This document shows, one piece after another, positions 1-9,446 of a stretch of DNA of 64,000 bases. The position numbers and the translations under genes were made by a program. The stretch's first letter is position 1. Every line of letters starts with the position of its first letter. The stretch covers positions 1 to 64,000 of the forward strand of contig CAIYBN010000077.1 in the NCBI GenBank assembly GCA_903924465.1, written 5' to 3'. The notes beneath the pieces are model-generated. The model did not search any database. It had not been told where the DNA came from and saw only the letters and a program-made list of their open reading frames with translations. Source of the DNA: an uncultured Myxococcales bacterium. Its GTDB lineage: Bacteria; Myxococcota_A; UBA9042.

Positions 1-126
1 CCCAGCGTTTCCGGGAGAAGTCCATGACATTACGGGCCGATTCACGCCAGCGGGTGGTACCTAGTTCGTGGCCGAATTCCGGCCCCATCCCGATGGCCGA
101 ACTCGGCCCTCGGTGGGTGGTTTACC

Positions 127-771
127 GTGGCCGCGGACACGTCTTGTCGCGTGGCCGCGCAGCGCAAGGAACTGGCAAGAAAGATTGCGATGTTCAGCGT
201 GAAGTCGGATCTGGTGAGCTGGCAAAGCGCGGTTGACTCGGATCGGGAGCACATGCAAGAGCATCAGGGCTTCGCACGGCTGGGCGGCAAGTACGCGACG
301 CTGCTCCAGAATCCAGAGACCGAGAAAGCCAGGTTGCTGGGGAGCTACGCCCCATATTTCCAGTTGCTCGGCGAGACGCCGCCCGTCGACTTGCTGGCGC
401 CATTGACCGCGGCGATGGCGGCGTGGCACGCGGAACAAGAGCGTTTGGCGCCGACCTGGACGTGGCCTGCGGGCGTTTCACACGACAAGGGTCTGGAGGC
501 GATTGGGGTCAAGTGGCTGACGACCGACTACAAGGGTGCGAAGGTGCTGAAAATCGCCATGTTGTCAGACGGTTGGACGATGACCAAGAACAGTCTGGGA
601 ATTCCCGTGGATCGCTACCGCACGGGCTTGACGCTGTATTCGCTGCCGGGTGAGACATGGTGCCGGTATCAGGAGTTCACCGTGCTCGAGCCGTACATCG
701 GCGGCACGTCGTTCCAAAAATCCACCACGGTGAACAACACTTCTGGCGACCGCTTGCAGGCATGCAAGTAG
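127..771 (+). CDS. hypothetical protein
   Basis: A 214-residue protein that I do not recognise. The reading frame has a stop at 25-27, so the gene cannot extend out of the window on the left. The first in-frame start is GTG at 127; an ATG at 190 is an alternative that would give 193 residues. No signal peptide or membrane segment is visible. The N-terminal half is helical and charged. The C-terminal half is rich in Trp, Tyr, Gly and Thr (WTWPAG, SDGWTMTKNS, YSLPGETWCRYQEF) and looks like a beta-rich domain. It converges on the protease gene that ends at 861. The lack of a clear Shine-Dalgarno site and the odd N terminus allow an eroded or truncated gene. Confidence 0.55.
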   Translation: MAADTSCRVAAQRKELARKIAMFSVKSDLVSWQSAVDSDREHMQEHQGFARLGGKYATLLQNPETEKARLLGSYAPYFQLLGETPPVDLLAPLTAAMAAWHAEQERLAPTWTWPAGVSHDKGLEAIGVKWLTTDYKGAKVLKIAMLSDGWTMTKNSLGIPVDRYRTGLTLYSLPGETWCRYQEFTVLEPYIGGTSFQKSTTVNNTSGDRLQACK

Positions 772-860
772 CGCCAACTCCAGCAGCCGGGGTGGCGCAC
801 GGCCTCGCGCGCAGCCGCACCTGACGGCGACCACGATCGCGCGGGGGCTGGGCAGCCGTG

Positions 861-3800
861 CTACCGCTTTGGCGACTTTCGCCTGACGCGGACGCCGAAG
901 CACGCGGCCAACGCAATTCCCAGCCAAGTCGACAATGGCGCCGCCCGTCGGGATGCGCTGCATGGACTTGACGCTGGCGATAGCGAATCTGGCGGCGTCA
1001 CAAGGGCATCCGCGCTCCCGGCGTCGCCATCGATGACGCCTGGTGCATCAAGAGCGGTGCCAGCGCCGGCTTCCACTTCCATGTGGACATCGCCCACGTC
1101 GGGAACTGAATCCGCTGTTGCGTCTGGCTTCACATCAGCCTTTCCATCAGGCGCAATGTCGATCGCAACTTCCGGAGCGGCATCCGCAGCCACGTCCGAC
1201 CCAGTCTCCGCAGCAGCATCGGCCGCAGCGTCTACGGCAATGTCCGGGGCCGTGTCGATCACGACATCCGCCACAGCGTCGATTGCGTCATCCGCGTCTT
1301 GTGACACGTCCGCAGGCCCATCGACCGCGGCATCCGCGGCGGCATCCTCGCCGAGAACAGTGTCCGCGTCCGTCGTGTCCGCCGCATCCACGCCGCAGCC
1401 GGCGATGACCTGCCCGACACAGAACCCGGCGATGCACATCTCATCGTAGGTACAAGGGTCTCCATCGTCGCAGAAAGTGGTTGACGACGGATGGATGCAT
1501 CCGCTGGCTGGCTTGCACAGGTCCAGGGTGCACGGCTCGCCGTCCGTGCAGTCCAGTGTCGAGCCGCCCGCCACGCACGTGCTACCGGCGCACGTGTCGC
1601 CAACGGTGCACGCGTCGCCGTCCTCGCAGGCACCCGTCACGAGCACGTGGACACATGCGCCCGCGGGGTTGCCCTGAACGTAGCCGCAGCTATCAGAGGT
1701 GCACGAGTTCGCGTCGTCGCAGCTGGTGGGCTGGGACACGCAGGTTGTGCCAACGCAGTGTTCATCGGTTGTGCAGAAATTTCCGTCGGTGCAGATGCCA
1801 GCCGAATTCGCCGTGTGCGTGCATGCGCCCTGGACATCGCAGGCGTCCACCGTGCACGGGTTGGCGTCGTCGCAGCCGTTGCCGCCCGCCACGTGCGCGC
1901 ACCCGACGCCGACCAGGCAACTGTCGATCGTACAGGGGCTGCCGTCGCTGCAGTTGGTCGGGATGCCACCGACACAGGCGCCGTTGTCGCAGTATTCAAG
2001 TTCGGTACACACGTCGTTATCATCGCAGGGCGGGTTGCTGGCGATCAGCGGTCCATGCGTGCATTTCGCCGCCAGCTTGTCGCAGAGGTCGGAAGTGCAC
2101 GGGTTGCCGTCGTCGCAGTTCATGGCGCCGCCGCCGGTGCATGTGCCATTGCTGCAGGTGTCGCCCGTCGTGCAGAAGTTGCCATCTTCGCACGACCCGC
2201 TCTTGGGCTGGAACCAGCAAGTGCCGTTCCCCTCGTAGCAGCTGTCGTCGGTACACGGATTGCCGTCGGAACACACGATGGGGGTGCCGACGCACATGCC
2301 GGCCACGCAGGTGTCGGCTTTGGTACACCAGGACGGGTCCGCGCACGGGGTGCCATCGAGGGGGACGTGCATGCATTCGCCCGACTTGGCGTCGCAGCTG
2401 TCCGTCGTGCACGCGTTGGTGTCCAAACAGGACTTGGGCGTGCTGTAACAGCCGCCCGCAACCGCGTCACAGAGGTCTGTCGTGCACGGGTCACCATCCG
2501 CGCAGTTCACGTCCTTGAATACGCAGGTGCCGCCGATGCACGCATCCGTCGTGCAGGGCAAGCCGTCCCAGCAGGCCATGGGCACGCCTTTGCACTTGAA
2601 GAACGAATTGCAGCTGTCGTACTGCGTACACGCATCGCCGTCATCGCATGCGTCGTGGTGCTGGACGTTTTGGCAGCCGAGAGACGCGTCGCAGGAGTCG
2701 TGGGTGCACGGGTCGCTGTCGTCGCAGGTATCGGCGGCGCCGTGGCATGCGCCCCCACCGCACACGTCGTTGAGGGTGCACAGCAAACCGTCGTCGCATG
2801 GTGACGTGTTGGCGACCCAATTGCACTTGCCATTGGGCCCTTGGCACGCGTCCGTCGTGCACGGGTTCCCGTCATCACATACCACCGCTGTGCCGTGGCA
2901 GCTGCCGATTCCATTGCACTTGTCGACGTCGGTGCACGGATCGCCGTCGTTGCAGCTGCCGCCGAAATTGGCAGGCAAATGCAGGCAAAAACCCAACGGC
3001 GCCACGCAGGTGTCCGCGGTACACAGGCTGTCATCGGCGCAGACCTTGGGCGTGCCGTTGCCGCACTTGCCGGCCGTGCAGTATTCGCCGTTCGTGCATC
3101 CGTCGCCGTCGTCGCAAATGTTGGTCAGGACGCACGAGCCACAGCAGTCGGTGTCGATGTTGTTGCCGTCATCGCATTGCTCGTCGCCGGCCACGACGCC
3201 ATCGCCGCAGCTGTGCGCGAGGATGGCCGCGCGGATGTCGATAAGCCCGTTGCCTTGGTGCATATCTGGCGCAGCGATCTGGACGTCCTGTGCCGTAGTC
3301 GTAAGCGCCCAGTAGACATAGTCGCGCGTTGCATTGGGATACGTCTGGAGGAGCAATGCCGCGGCGCCGGCGGCCAATGGGGTGGCCATGCTCGTCCCGG
3401 TGCTCACGCGGTAGTGCGTTGGCCCGGAGCCATCGAGGGTCTGCCCGTCGTCGTCCACTTCCGTGCCGGGGTCGACGGCGACGTTGCTGTCGGACAGCGA
3501 GATGATAGCCGAACCGGCCGAAGTGATGTCGGGCTTGAGCAGGCCGTCGATGCGTGGGCCGTAGGCACTGTACGAAGCCATTTCGCCAGCATTCAGGCCC
3601 GAATAGGCCTGCGTACTGCCAAGGCTGTCTGTCCAAGACTCTCGGCTGACGTAGGAACCGACCGCGATGGCCGTGTCAGCCACGGCAGGTGAGCCAATCG
3701 TATTCGCGGGAGTCGACTTGTTGAGCGCAATGTTGCCCTCGGACCCGAACGCAAAGACGTGGGCGATCGTCGCATCGCCGTTTGCGGCGTTCGCCAGCGT

Positions 3801-5112
3801 GAAGGCAAGGCTGAACGACCCACCGGGAATCGTCGTGTGGGTAATGAGGCCGCACCGCGACTCGGTGCCGCGTGGCGTCGTGTACGGCGAATTGGCCACG
3901 GCCCCCAACCCGGCTTCGGTCAGAGACAGGTTGGCATCGCCGGGCGTCGCATCCCGCCAGTGCACGCACACGCCGATATCCTGTGAATCTGTGGTGCTCC
4001 CTTTGTTCGTGTACCCGAGGTTGAAGTTGGTCGACGAACCCGGCGGCATGCCGATACTCCAGTGCAATTTGGCACTTCCATCGTTTCCCGCGGAAATGAA
4101 GACGGTCATGCCGGCGGCACTCGCCACGTCGATGGCTTGCTCCATCGCGTCAGACCCGTCGACATCGATGCCAGTCAATCCAAAGCTCATGCTGAAGATC
4201 TTGCAATTGACCACCTGCGCACGTTGGATGGCCTTGACCTCGTCAGCCACAGTGGAGGTTGCGTTCGTGTCGTTCGCGATCTTGTAGAAGTACAGACTGG
4301 CTCCAGGTGCCGCACCGCGGTATTTGCCACCGGAGTAACCGCCATTACCCAACACACTGCCGACGACGTGCGTGCCGTGACCGGAAATGTGGTTCGAGAC
4401 ATCGTTGCCCCAACTTGCCAGCGTATCGCCGTCTGTGACGTCCTTGGCTTCGACCGGTGTCGGCAGGTCCGTCAGCGCGGTATCCAGCCCAGTGTCGGCG
4501 ATGCACACTTTGACTCCGGCTCCGGTCTTGGCCGCGATGCCTTGGCCGTCGTACACCTGCTTGGCGAAAATCGCCGCGCGTCCGAAGTCGTTGGTCGGGC
4601 GATGGCTGATTTCGGCGGACGCAATGCGCACGACGTTGGCATCAGCGGCGAGCCACCCCAGCTGCCCGTACGGTATGCGCACCAAGTGATAGCCCCAGAG
4701 ATGCCGGTGTTTCGGAAGCGGCGGAATCCAGACCTCCGGGTTCACCTCAATACCGCGCTGCGCCAGCGCCGCCTGCGCCGACGACGACCAGCGCTCGTGC
4801 ACATAGACCACACACTCTTCGCGCCCCAGCACCGGACGCAGCCCTTCCGCAACCAGACGCGTAGTCCGCTCTGGCTCAGGCAAATTGCCTGAGCATGGCG
4901 CGGATTTGCCGGTGGGTCGCAATGTTCGGGTGAATGTTTGGCGGATCCTTCGGACCCTCCGGGACGAGCAACTGCGGCACGGCACCCGCGCGGAGGGCGG
5001 CAGTTTGCGTGGACCACACTTGCCTCGATGGAGCGGGAGGCGGCGTGGTACAACCACTCGAAGAGAGGCACACGAGTAGAAGCGCAACCCATGACGCTCG
5101 TTTGGGTTTCAT
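861..5112 (-). CDS. subtilisin-like serine protease (S8) with Cys-rich repeats and MYXO-CTERM-like tail, frameshifted
   Basis: A secreted serine protease of about 1416 residues once a one-base frameshift is corrected. The start is ATG 5112, preceded by GGAGGAGGGG. It opens a lipoprotein-type signal ending in SSGC, but that frame stops at 4876. The rest of the protein continues in a second frame that is open to 861. The S8 triad is visible: Asp in IADTG, His in SGHGTH, and Ser in GTSMATP near 3390. From about 3215 to 1395 there are many repeats of the CDDGNPCT type, opened by a CGDGVVAGDEQC unit typical of myxobacterial Cys-rich repeats. An Asp/Ala-rich linker follows, then a tail of Cys, a hydrophobic helix (STWLGIALAACFG) and basic RVRRK, which resembles the MYXO-CTERM sorting signal. 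It is likely cell-surface anchored. Removing one base of the A-run at 4882-4884 rejoins the frames. Confidence 0.85.
1395..3215 (-). repeat. Cys-rich CDDGNPCT-type repeat array (coding)
   Basis: This coding block of the protease encodes roughly two dozen degenerate units of about 20-30 residues with the pattern C-x-D-G-x-x-C-T-x-D-x-C...C. Acidic residues between paired cysteines suggest disulfide-stabilised stalk units, possibly calcium-binding; that function is inferred. The DNA copies are diverged, so this is an amino-acid repeat rather than a nucleotide satellite. Confidence 0.85.
4874..4894. repeat. near-perfect palindrome at the protease frameshift point
   Basis: Two perfect 10-base arms, GCTCAGGCAA and TTGCCTGAGC, flank a single extra A. 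The TGA that ends the upstream protease frame (4878-4876) lies inside this element. Deleting the central A would make a perfect 20-base palindrome and also restore the protease reading frame. This could be a sequencing or assembly error at a hairpin, or a genuine slippage site. Confidence 0.8.
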
Positions 5113-5337
5113 GGTTTCCCCTCCTCCGGTGGCCGGCACGCGTTGCCGCCGGTCGGCCGTGCGCGCGAGTACCCATCGCTTCCAGCGAATTTTGGGCTAT
5201 TTCTCGGAAAAGGCAACCTCCCCACAAATCCGCAGCTGTCGCGACCCGCGCTGGATCAGCGCCAAGGTGGGCTGCTGCACACGGCGTCGGCGAACTGGCA
5301 GGCAAGCAAATGGAGCTGCCGGTCGGCCTAATACGTG

Positions 5338-5390
5338 GGCGGGTGCCCCGATCGCTCACCCCAGGGCAAGCGACCAGGACCGCACCCGCC
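5338..5390 (-). terminator. inverted repeat just after a lipoprotein stop codon
   Basis: Perfect 9-base arms GGCGGGTGC (5338-5346) and GCACCCGCC (5382-5390) flank a 35-base loop, which itself holds a short TCGCT/AGCGA pairing. The structure begins at the stop codon of the upstream lipoprotein gene. There is no T-run, so it is only a candidate terminator or 3' stabiliser. Confidence 0.3.
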
Positions 5391-6346
5391 TAATTTCCCG
5401 GCTTGCTGAATGTAATTTGGAACAGCTGGTAGGAATTGACGCCGTTCTGGATATTGGCCACCACAAGGTTACGCTTCTTGGGCGTCGTCAGGTCGAGGCC
5501 GACGAGATTCAGATCGGGAAGCTCGATCATCTGCGAAGCGCCGGTCAGCGGGTCGCGGGTCTTGGCCGGCGTGTTGTACGCCGTGTCGACAGCCGCGTAG
5601 CTCGGCGATGTGCCAATCGTGTCAAAATCGACCATGTAGAATTCGGCGATCACCGACCCTTGCGTCAGGGTTACGCTGCCGCTAACGGTCTTCACCACGT
5701 TGTGCGCGTCCACGTTGATGTGCAGTGCGTCAAGCGACAGCGTCGCATTGGGCGCAGGTACCAGTGCAGCCGTCGCCGTCGAGACCACCACGACGTAGTT
5801 GGTCGCTGTGCTCAGGTCGGTCTCGCTGATGTTGTCTGAGTAGACCATTTGCAGGACAAAGTCGGAGTTGAACGCCAGGTCCGGCTGCAGGCGAAAGTTG
5901 GCGTAAAATTGCGTCGGCCCGGTGCCGGCGGTCATGAACGCGACGCCGTTGGTGGCGTAGTTCGCCGTCAGGACCATGGGCGTGGCCGGTTTGTAGGACA
6001 CCGGTGTCGCAGGCACGCCCGCTTTGACTTCTGTGACGGAGAGCACGCAGGCCACGTCGCTGGTGACGACGGTCAGCGCAGTTTCCCCGGTCACCAGCGT
6101 GTAGCCGTTGAGGGCAATGGCCCAACCGCCTGTGCGCGACGTGCAAGCAGCGCCGTAGGTTCCCTTGATGGCGAGAACGGCGCTGGCGGTGAGTGCGCTG
6201 GAGACGTGGTCAAAAAGCTCGGCCCGGGATGTGACGGAACTTTCCGGCGTGGCGATGGCTGCAGTGGTGCAGCCACTCAGCCACGTGAGACACACGATTG
6301 ACGAGGCGAGAAAGACAGAGGAACCATAGGACTGGAACACATTCAT
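5390..6346 (-). CDS. hypothetical lipoprotein
   Basis: A 318-residue putative outer-membrane lipoprotein. The start is ATG 6346, preceded by AGAAAGG; a longer in-frame extension to 6415 lacks a ribosome site. The N terminus is a short signal with lipobox LSGC (Cys26). The mature part is Thr/Ala/Val-rich with alternating hydrophobic residues, which suggests a beta-sandwich. I recognise no family. It lies downstream of nothing on its strand within the window, and the region above it is a divergent promoter region shared with the helicase operon. Confidence 0.75.
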   Translation of the reverse strand: MNVFQSYGSSVFLASSIVCLTWLSGCTTAAIATPESSVTSRAELFDHVSSALTASAVLAIKGTYGAACTSRTGGWAIALNGYTLVTGETALTVVTSDVACVLSVTEVKAGVPATPVSYKPATPMVLTANYATNGVAFMTAGTGPTQFYANFRLQPDLAFNSDFVLQMVYSDNISETDLSTATNYVVVVSTATAALVPAPNATLSLDALHINVDAHNVVKTVSGSVTLTQGSVIAEFYMVDFDTIGTSPSYAAVDTAYNTPAKTRDPLTGASQMIELPDLNLVGLDLTTPKKRNLVVANIQNGVNSYQLFQITFSKPGN

Positions 6347-6653
6347 GGATGAACCTTTCTGAAGTTGGATCGGCCAAAAACCTTGAGAACCCGCGGATTT
6401 TCGACTACAAGCCAACGCTTCAGGCTGACACCCGCACCATCACGTAAGCCCAAAGCCAGCCGTGGACCATGAGATTGTCCACAGCCAAAGTTAGGAATTC
6501 CTGACTGCTGCGCGCGGCCGGTCGGGGCGCCAGTCACCGCCCCAGGATCCGCGCCCACGGCGGCGGCACCCTGCTTCCAGCGCCATGAACCACTGGACAT
6601 CTGTTCAGCATCCGCTATCCTCGCACCACCCCGTGCGGGGTCGCGAGCCTGCC
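6347..6653. other. divergent intergenic region between lipoprotein and helicase operon
   Basis: About 300 bases with no supported gene. An in-frame ATG at 6585 would extend the helicase by 23 residues, but a promoter-like element at 6594-6621 lies inside that extension, so I treat the region as non-coding. Nothing else is recognisable. Confidence 0.6.
6594..6621 (+). promoter_or_regulatory. candidate sigma-70-type promoter of the helicase operon
   Basis: TGGACA (6594-6599), a 16-base spacer, then TATCCT (6616-6621), about 33 bases before the preferred ATG at 6654. The -10 shape recurs upstream of other genes in the window. This is a visual match only. Confidence 0.4.
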
Positions 6654-9419
6654 ATGCTGCCACTTGCCCGCTTTCAAGACCGCATCATCGCCACGCGCGA
6701 GATCCCGCCGCGCCCTGCCCGCTACGCGCCATTTCCCGCGGGCCTCCATCCATCCTTGCAAAAAGCCATGGAATTGCGAGGGATTTCCCAGCTCTATTGC
6801 CATCAGGCCGAGGCGTTTGAAGCGGCGCAAGCGGGCGAAAACGTCGTGCTGACGACCGGTACGGCGTCGGGCAAGTCGCTGGCCTACCTGCTGCCGGTCA
6901 TCCAAGCGGTGCTGGACGATCCGACGAGCCGCGCGCTGCTGATTTTTCCCACCAAAGCGCTGAGCCAGGACCAGCTGCGCGGCGTGCTGGAGCTCATCGA
7001 CCAGTTGTCAGGCCGACGCATTGAAGCGGGTGTCTACGACGGCGACACGCCGCCGGCCGAGCGCACGCGGATCCGCGATCGCTGCCATTTGGTGCTGACC
7101 AATCCGGACATGCTGAACGCCGCGCTTCTGCCCAATCACGGTCGCCAAGGCTACAGCCACATTTTCCGCAACCTGCGCTATGTCGTCATCGACGAATTGC
7201 ACGCCTGGCGCGGCGCGGGCGGTTCGCACACTGCCAATCTGATGCGTAGGCTTTGGCGAATTTGCCGGCATTACGGCTCCAGGCCGCAGGTACTGGCGAG
7301 TTCAGCAACGATCGCCAATGCCCGTGAACATGCTGAAACAATTTGTCATCTGCCGTTCCGGCTCATCGATCAGGACGGCTCGCCGTCTGGCGGCAAGGTC
7401 ATCTATTTTTGGCAGCCACCGCTGCTGGCCAACGACCAGCGCAAGATGGTCACGACGGAAATGGCACTGCTCGTGCCGTATTTGATTGAAAAACGCCATC
7501 GGATCATCGCGTTTTGCCGGTCGCGCAAGGAAACGGAAATTGTGCTCAAGGAGTCGCGCGATCGCCTGAAAGACGTCGCGGGGCACGATGAAGCGTACCT
7601 GCTGGCGGGCTATCGCGGCGGTTACACGCCGGAAGAGCGGCGCAAAGTCGAGAAACAGCTGACTGACGGGCGCCTTCTCGGCGTGATTTCCACGAACGCG
7701 CTGGAGCTGGGCATTGACATCGGCGCACTGGAAATTGTCGTCCAGGGCGGTTTTCCCGGTACGCGCGCGAGTTTTTGGCAGCAAATCGGCCGTGCAGGCC
7801 GGCGCGGTGAGGTGTCCTACGCGATTGTCATGCTCGCGGTGTCGCCGTCCGATCAGTACATCGCGCAAAATCCCGATTGGCTGACCGGGCAGCCGGCGGA
7901 ACATGCGGTGGTGGATCGCGATAACCTGGCGATTCAGTTGGCGCACGTGCGCGCGGCGGCGGCGGAGTTGCCGTTGACTCTCGACGACGCGGCGGTGTTT
8001 CCGGATTTGGGCGAAATTCTGCCCGTGCTGAAGAAAGCTGGGGAGTTGCGCGAGGTGCACGGCGCCTGGCATTGGGCGGGTGGACCGTTTCCGGCGGGCG
8101 AATTCAGCCTGCGCAACATCGATCCGGACCGTTTCAAAGTCGTCAACCGCTTGACCGGCAAGACAATTACCGAGATGGACCGGCCGCAGGTCTACCGGGA
8201 AGCGCACACGCGCGCCGTGTACCTGCACGACGGCGTGCAATACCAGGTGGAAACGCTCGATTTGGTGGCGCACGTGGCGACGGTGGTGCCGGTGGAGCAG
8301 AATTTCTACACGCAGCCGGACGTGCGGACGAACATCGACGTGCTTTTGACCCAAGAGAACAAGGAGTTGCTCGCGACTGCGGCGGATGCGCCGCGCAGCA
8401 CCGCGTATTTTGGCGATATTGCTGTGGACGATGCGATCGTGGGCTACAAGATGCTGGAGTTTCACAACCACCAGAATCTCGGCTACGAAGCGCTGCATGA
8501 GCCGCTGCGGCTGCACCTGGAGACCGAGGCGCTGTGGCTGTCGGTGCCCGACGCGGTGCTCGCGGTGCTGGGCAAGCAGAAGCAGGACGCGCTGGCGGGC
8601 ATGGTGCAGGCGGTGCTCGCGTGCGCGCGGCTTCGGACGATGGCGGAGCAGTCGGACATCCGCGGTTCGAGCTTTCACTACGTCGACGAGACGACGGGCA
8701 AGACCGTGACCGCCCTGGTGTTTTACGACAGCCATCCCGGCGGACTCGGCTACGCCGCCAAGGCGTTCGATTTCCGCGACGCGGTGCTGGACGACGCCCG
8801 CAACCTGGTGGCGCATTGCCGCTGCAAGAACGGCTGTCCCGCCTGCGTGGGCGACTACACGCGCGATCGCCGGCTGATCGGCTGGGCGTTGCGCAATCTG
8901 ACTGAAGTGAGCGCGCCGCCGGAGGGAACGCGCATGGGCATGCCGGGCACGCCCGCGCTGGGGCAAGTGCGCGATGCGATCCCGTGGGCGGAACTGGCGA
9001 CGCGCTGGCCGGATGTTGTCGAGCGGCTGCGGGGCGCACAAGCGTTCGGCGCCGAGATCCTGACGCAAGTGATTGAAATCAAAACATCTGACGACCTCTT
9101 GATCGTCGTCGTGGGCAGCCCCGGTGTGGCCGATTGGCTGGCCATGGAACGGACGAAACAGCGGGTGATGAATTCCATCGCTTCGCAGGTCGCGGTGCCG
9201 ACGCCGTGGCGGTTGAACGTCGAAGTGTCGGCCGCCGATCGCGAAAAGGCCTTGCTCAAAACCATCAAGTTGCATCGTCGGCACGATGATTTGACCCGTG
9301 GAACGTCCCAAAGCGAGCGCGAAGGCAACGAAAATCTGGCCAGCGGCTTCGTTTTGTCGTCCGATACGCCTGTGCCGCCCGGAACCATCGTGTTGCCGGG
9401 AGATGCGTCGATCAATTGA
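6654..9419 (+). CDS. mrfA: DEAD/DEAH-box ATP-dependent helicase, MrfA/YprA family (DUF1998)
   Basis: A 921-residue superfamily 2 helicase that closely resembles Bacillus subtilis MrfA (YprA), a helicase implicated in repair of mitomycin-C DNA damage. Visible motifs in order are Walker A TGTASGKS (residues 68-75), FPTKALSQDQ, TNPDML, the DEAH-like DELH near residue 180, SSAT, STNALELGIDIG (motif V) and QQIGRAGRRGE (motif VI). The C-terminal DUF1998/MZB part carries the four-cysteine cluster CRCKNGCPAC (Cys722, 724, 728, 731), expected to bind metal. The start at 6654 is preferred over 6585 because a promoter-like element precedes it, though no strong ribosome site is seen. It is the first gene of a four-gene co-directional run, with a 27-base gap to the patatin gene. 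Confidence 0.9.
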   Translation: MLPLARFQDRIIATREIPPRPARYAPFPAGLHPSLQKAMELRGISQLYCHQAEAFEAAQAGENVVLTTGTASGKSLAYLLPVIQAVLDDPTSRALLIFPTKALSQDQLRGVLELIDQLSGRRIEAGVYDGDTPPAERTRIRDRCHLVLTNPDMLNAALLPNHGRQGYSHIFRNLRYVVIDELHAWRGAGGSHTANLMRRLWRICRHYGSRPQVLASSATIANAREHAETICHLPFRLIDQDGSPSGGKVIYFWQPPLLANDQRKMVTTEMALLVPYLIEKRHRIIAFCRSRKETEIVLKESRDRLKDVAGHDEAYLLAGYRGGYTPEERRKVEKQLTDGRLLGVISTNALELGIDIGALEIVVQGGFPGTRASFWQQIGRAGRRGEVSYAIVMLAVSPSDQYIAQNPDWLTGQPAEHAVVDRDNLAIQLAHVRAAAAELPLTLDDAAVFPDLGEILPVLKKAGELREVHGAWHWAGGPFPAGEFSLRNIDPDRFKVVNRLTGKTITEMDRPQVYREAHTRAVYLHDGVQYQVETLDLVAHVATVVPVEQNFYTQPDVRTNIDVLLTQENKELLATAADAPRSTAYFGDIAVDDAIVGYKMLEFHNHQNLGYEALHEPLRLHLETEALWLSVPDAVLAVLGKQKQDALAGMVQAVLACARLRTMAEQSDIRGSSFHYVDETTGKTVTALVFYDSHPGGLGYAAKAFDFRDAVLDDARNLVAHCRCKNGCPACVGDYTRDRRLIGWALRNLTEVSAPPEGTRMGMPGTPALGQVRDAIPWAELATRWPDVVERLRGAQAFGAEILTQVIEIKTSDDLLIVVVGSPGVADWLAMERTKQRVMNSIASQVAVPTPWRLNVEVSAADREKALLKTIKLHRRHDDLTRGTSQSEREGNENLASGFVLSSDTPVPPGTIVLPGDASIN

Positions 9420-9446
9420 CGGATGCGGCACGCAGGAGGCACGTCG

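Noticed and set aside
1395..3215. Regular spacing of similar short DNA words suggested a CRISPR array or a DNA satellite
   Set aside because: The units are codons of degenerate Cys-rich protein repeats in an open frame, with no constant repeat and unique-spacer structure.
4874..4894. Programmed ribosomal frameshifting at the protease site
   Set aside because: No classical slippery heptamer with a downstream pseudoknot is visible; a single-base indel explains the data more simply, though slippage is not excluded.
4876..5112. A separate 78-residue lipoprotein gene upstream of the protease
   Set aside because: Its lipoprotein signal and leading segment make sense as the missing N terminus of the protease, and removal of one base rejoins them, so I treat it as part of one broken gene rather than a standalone gene.
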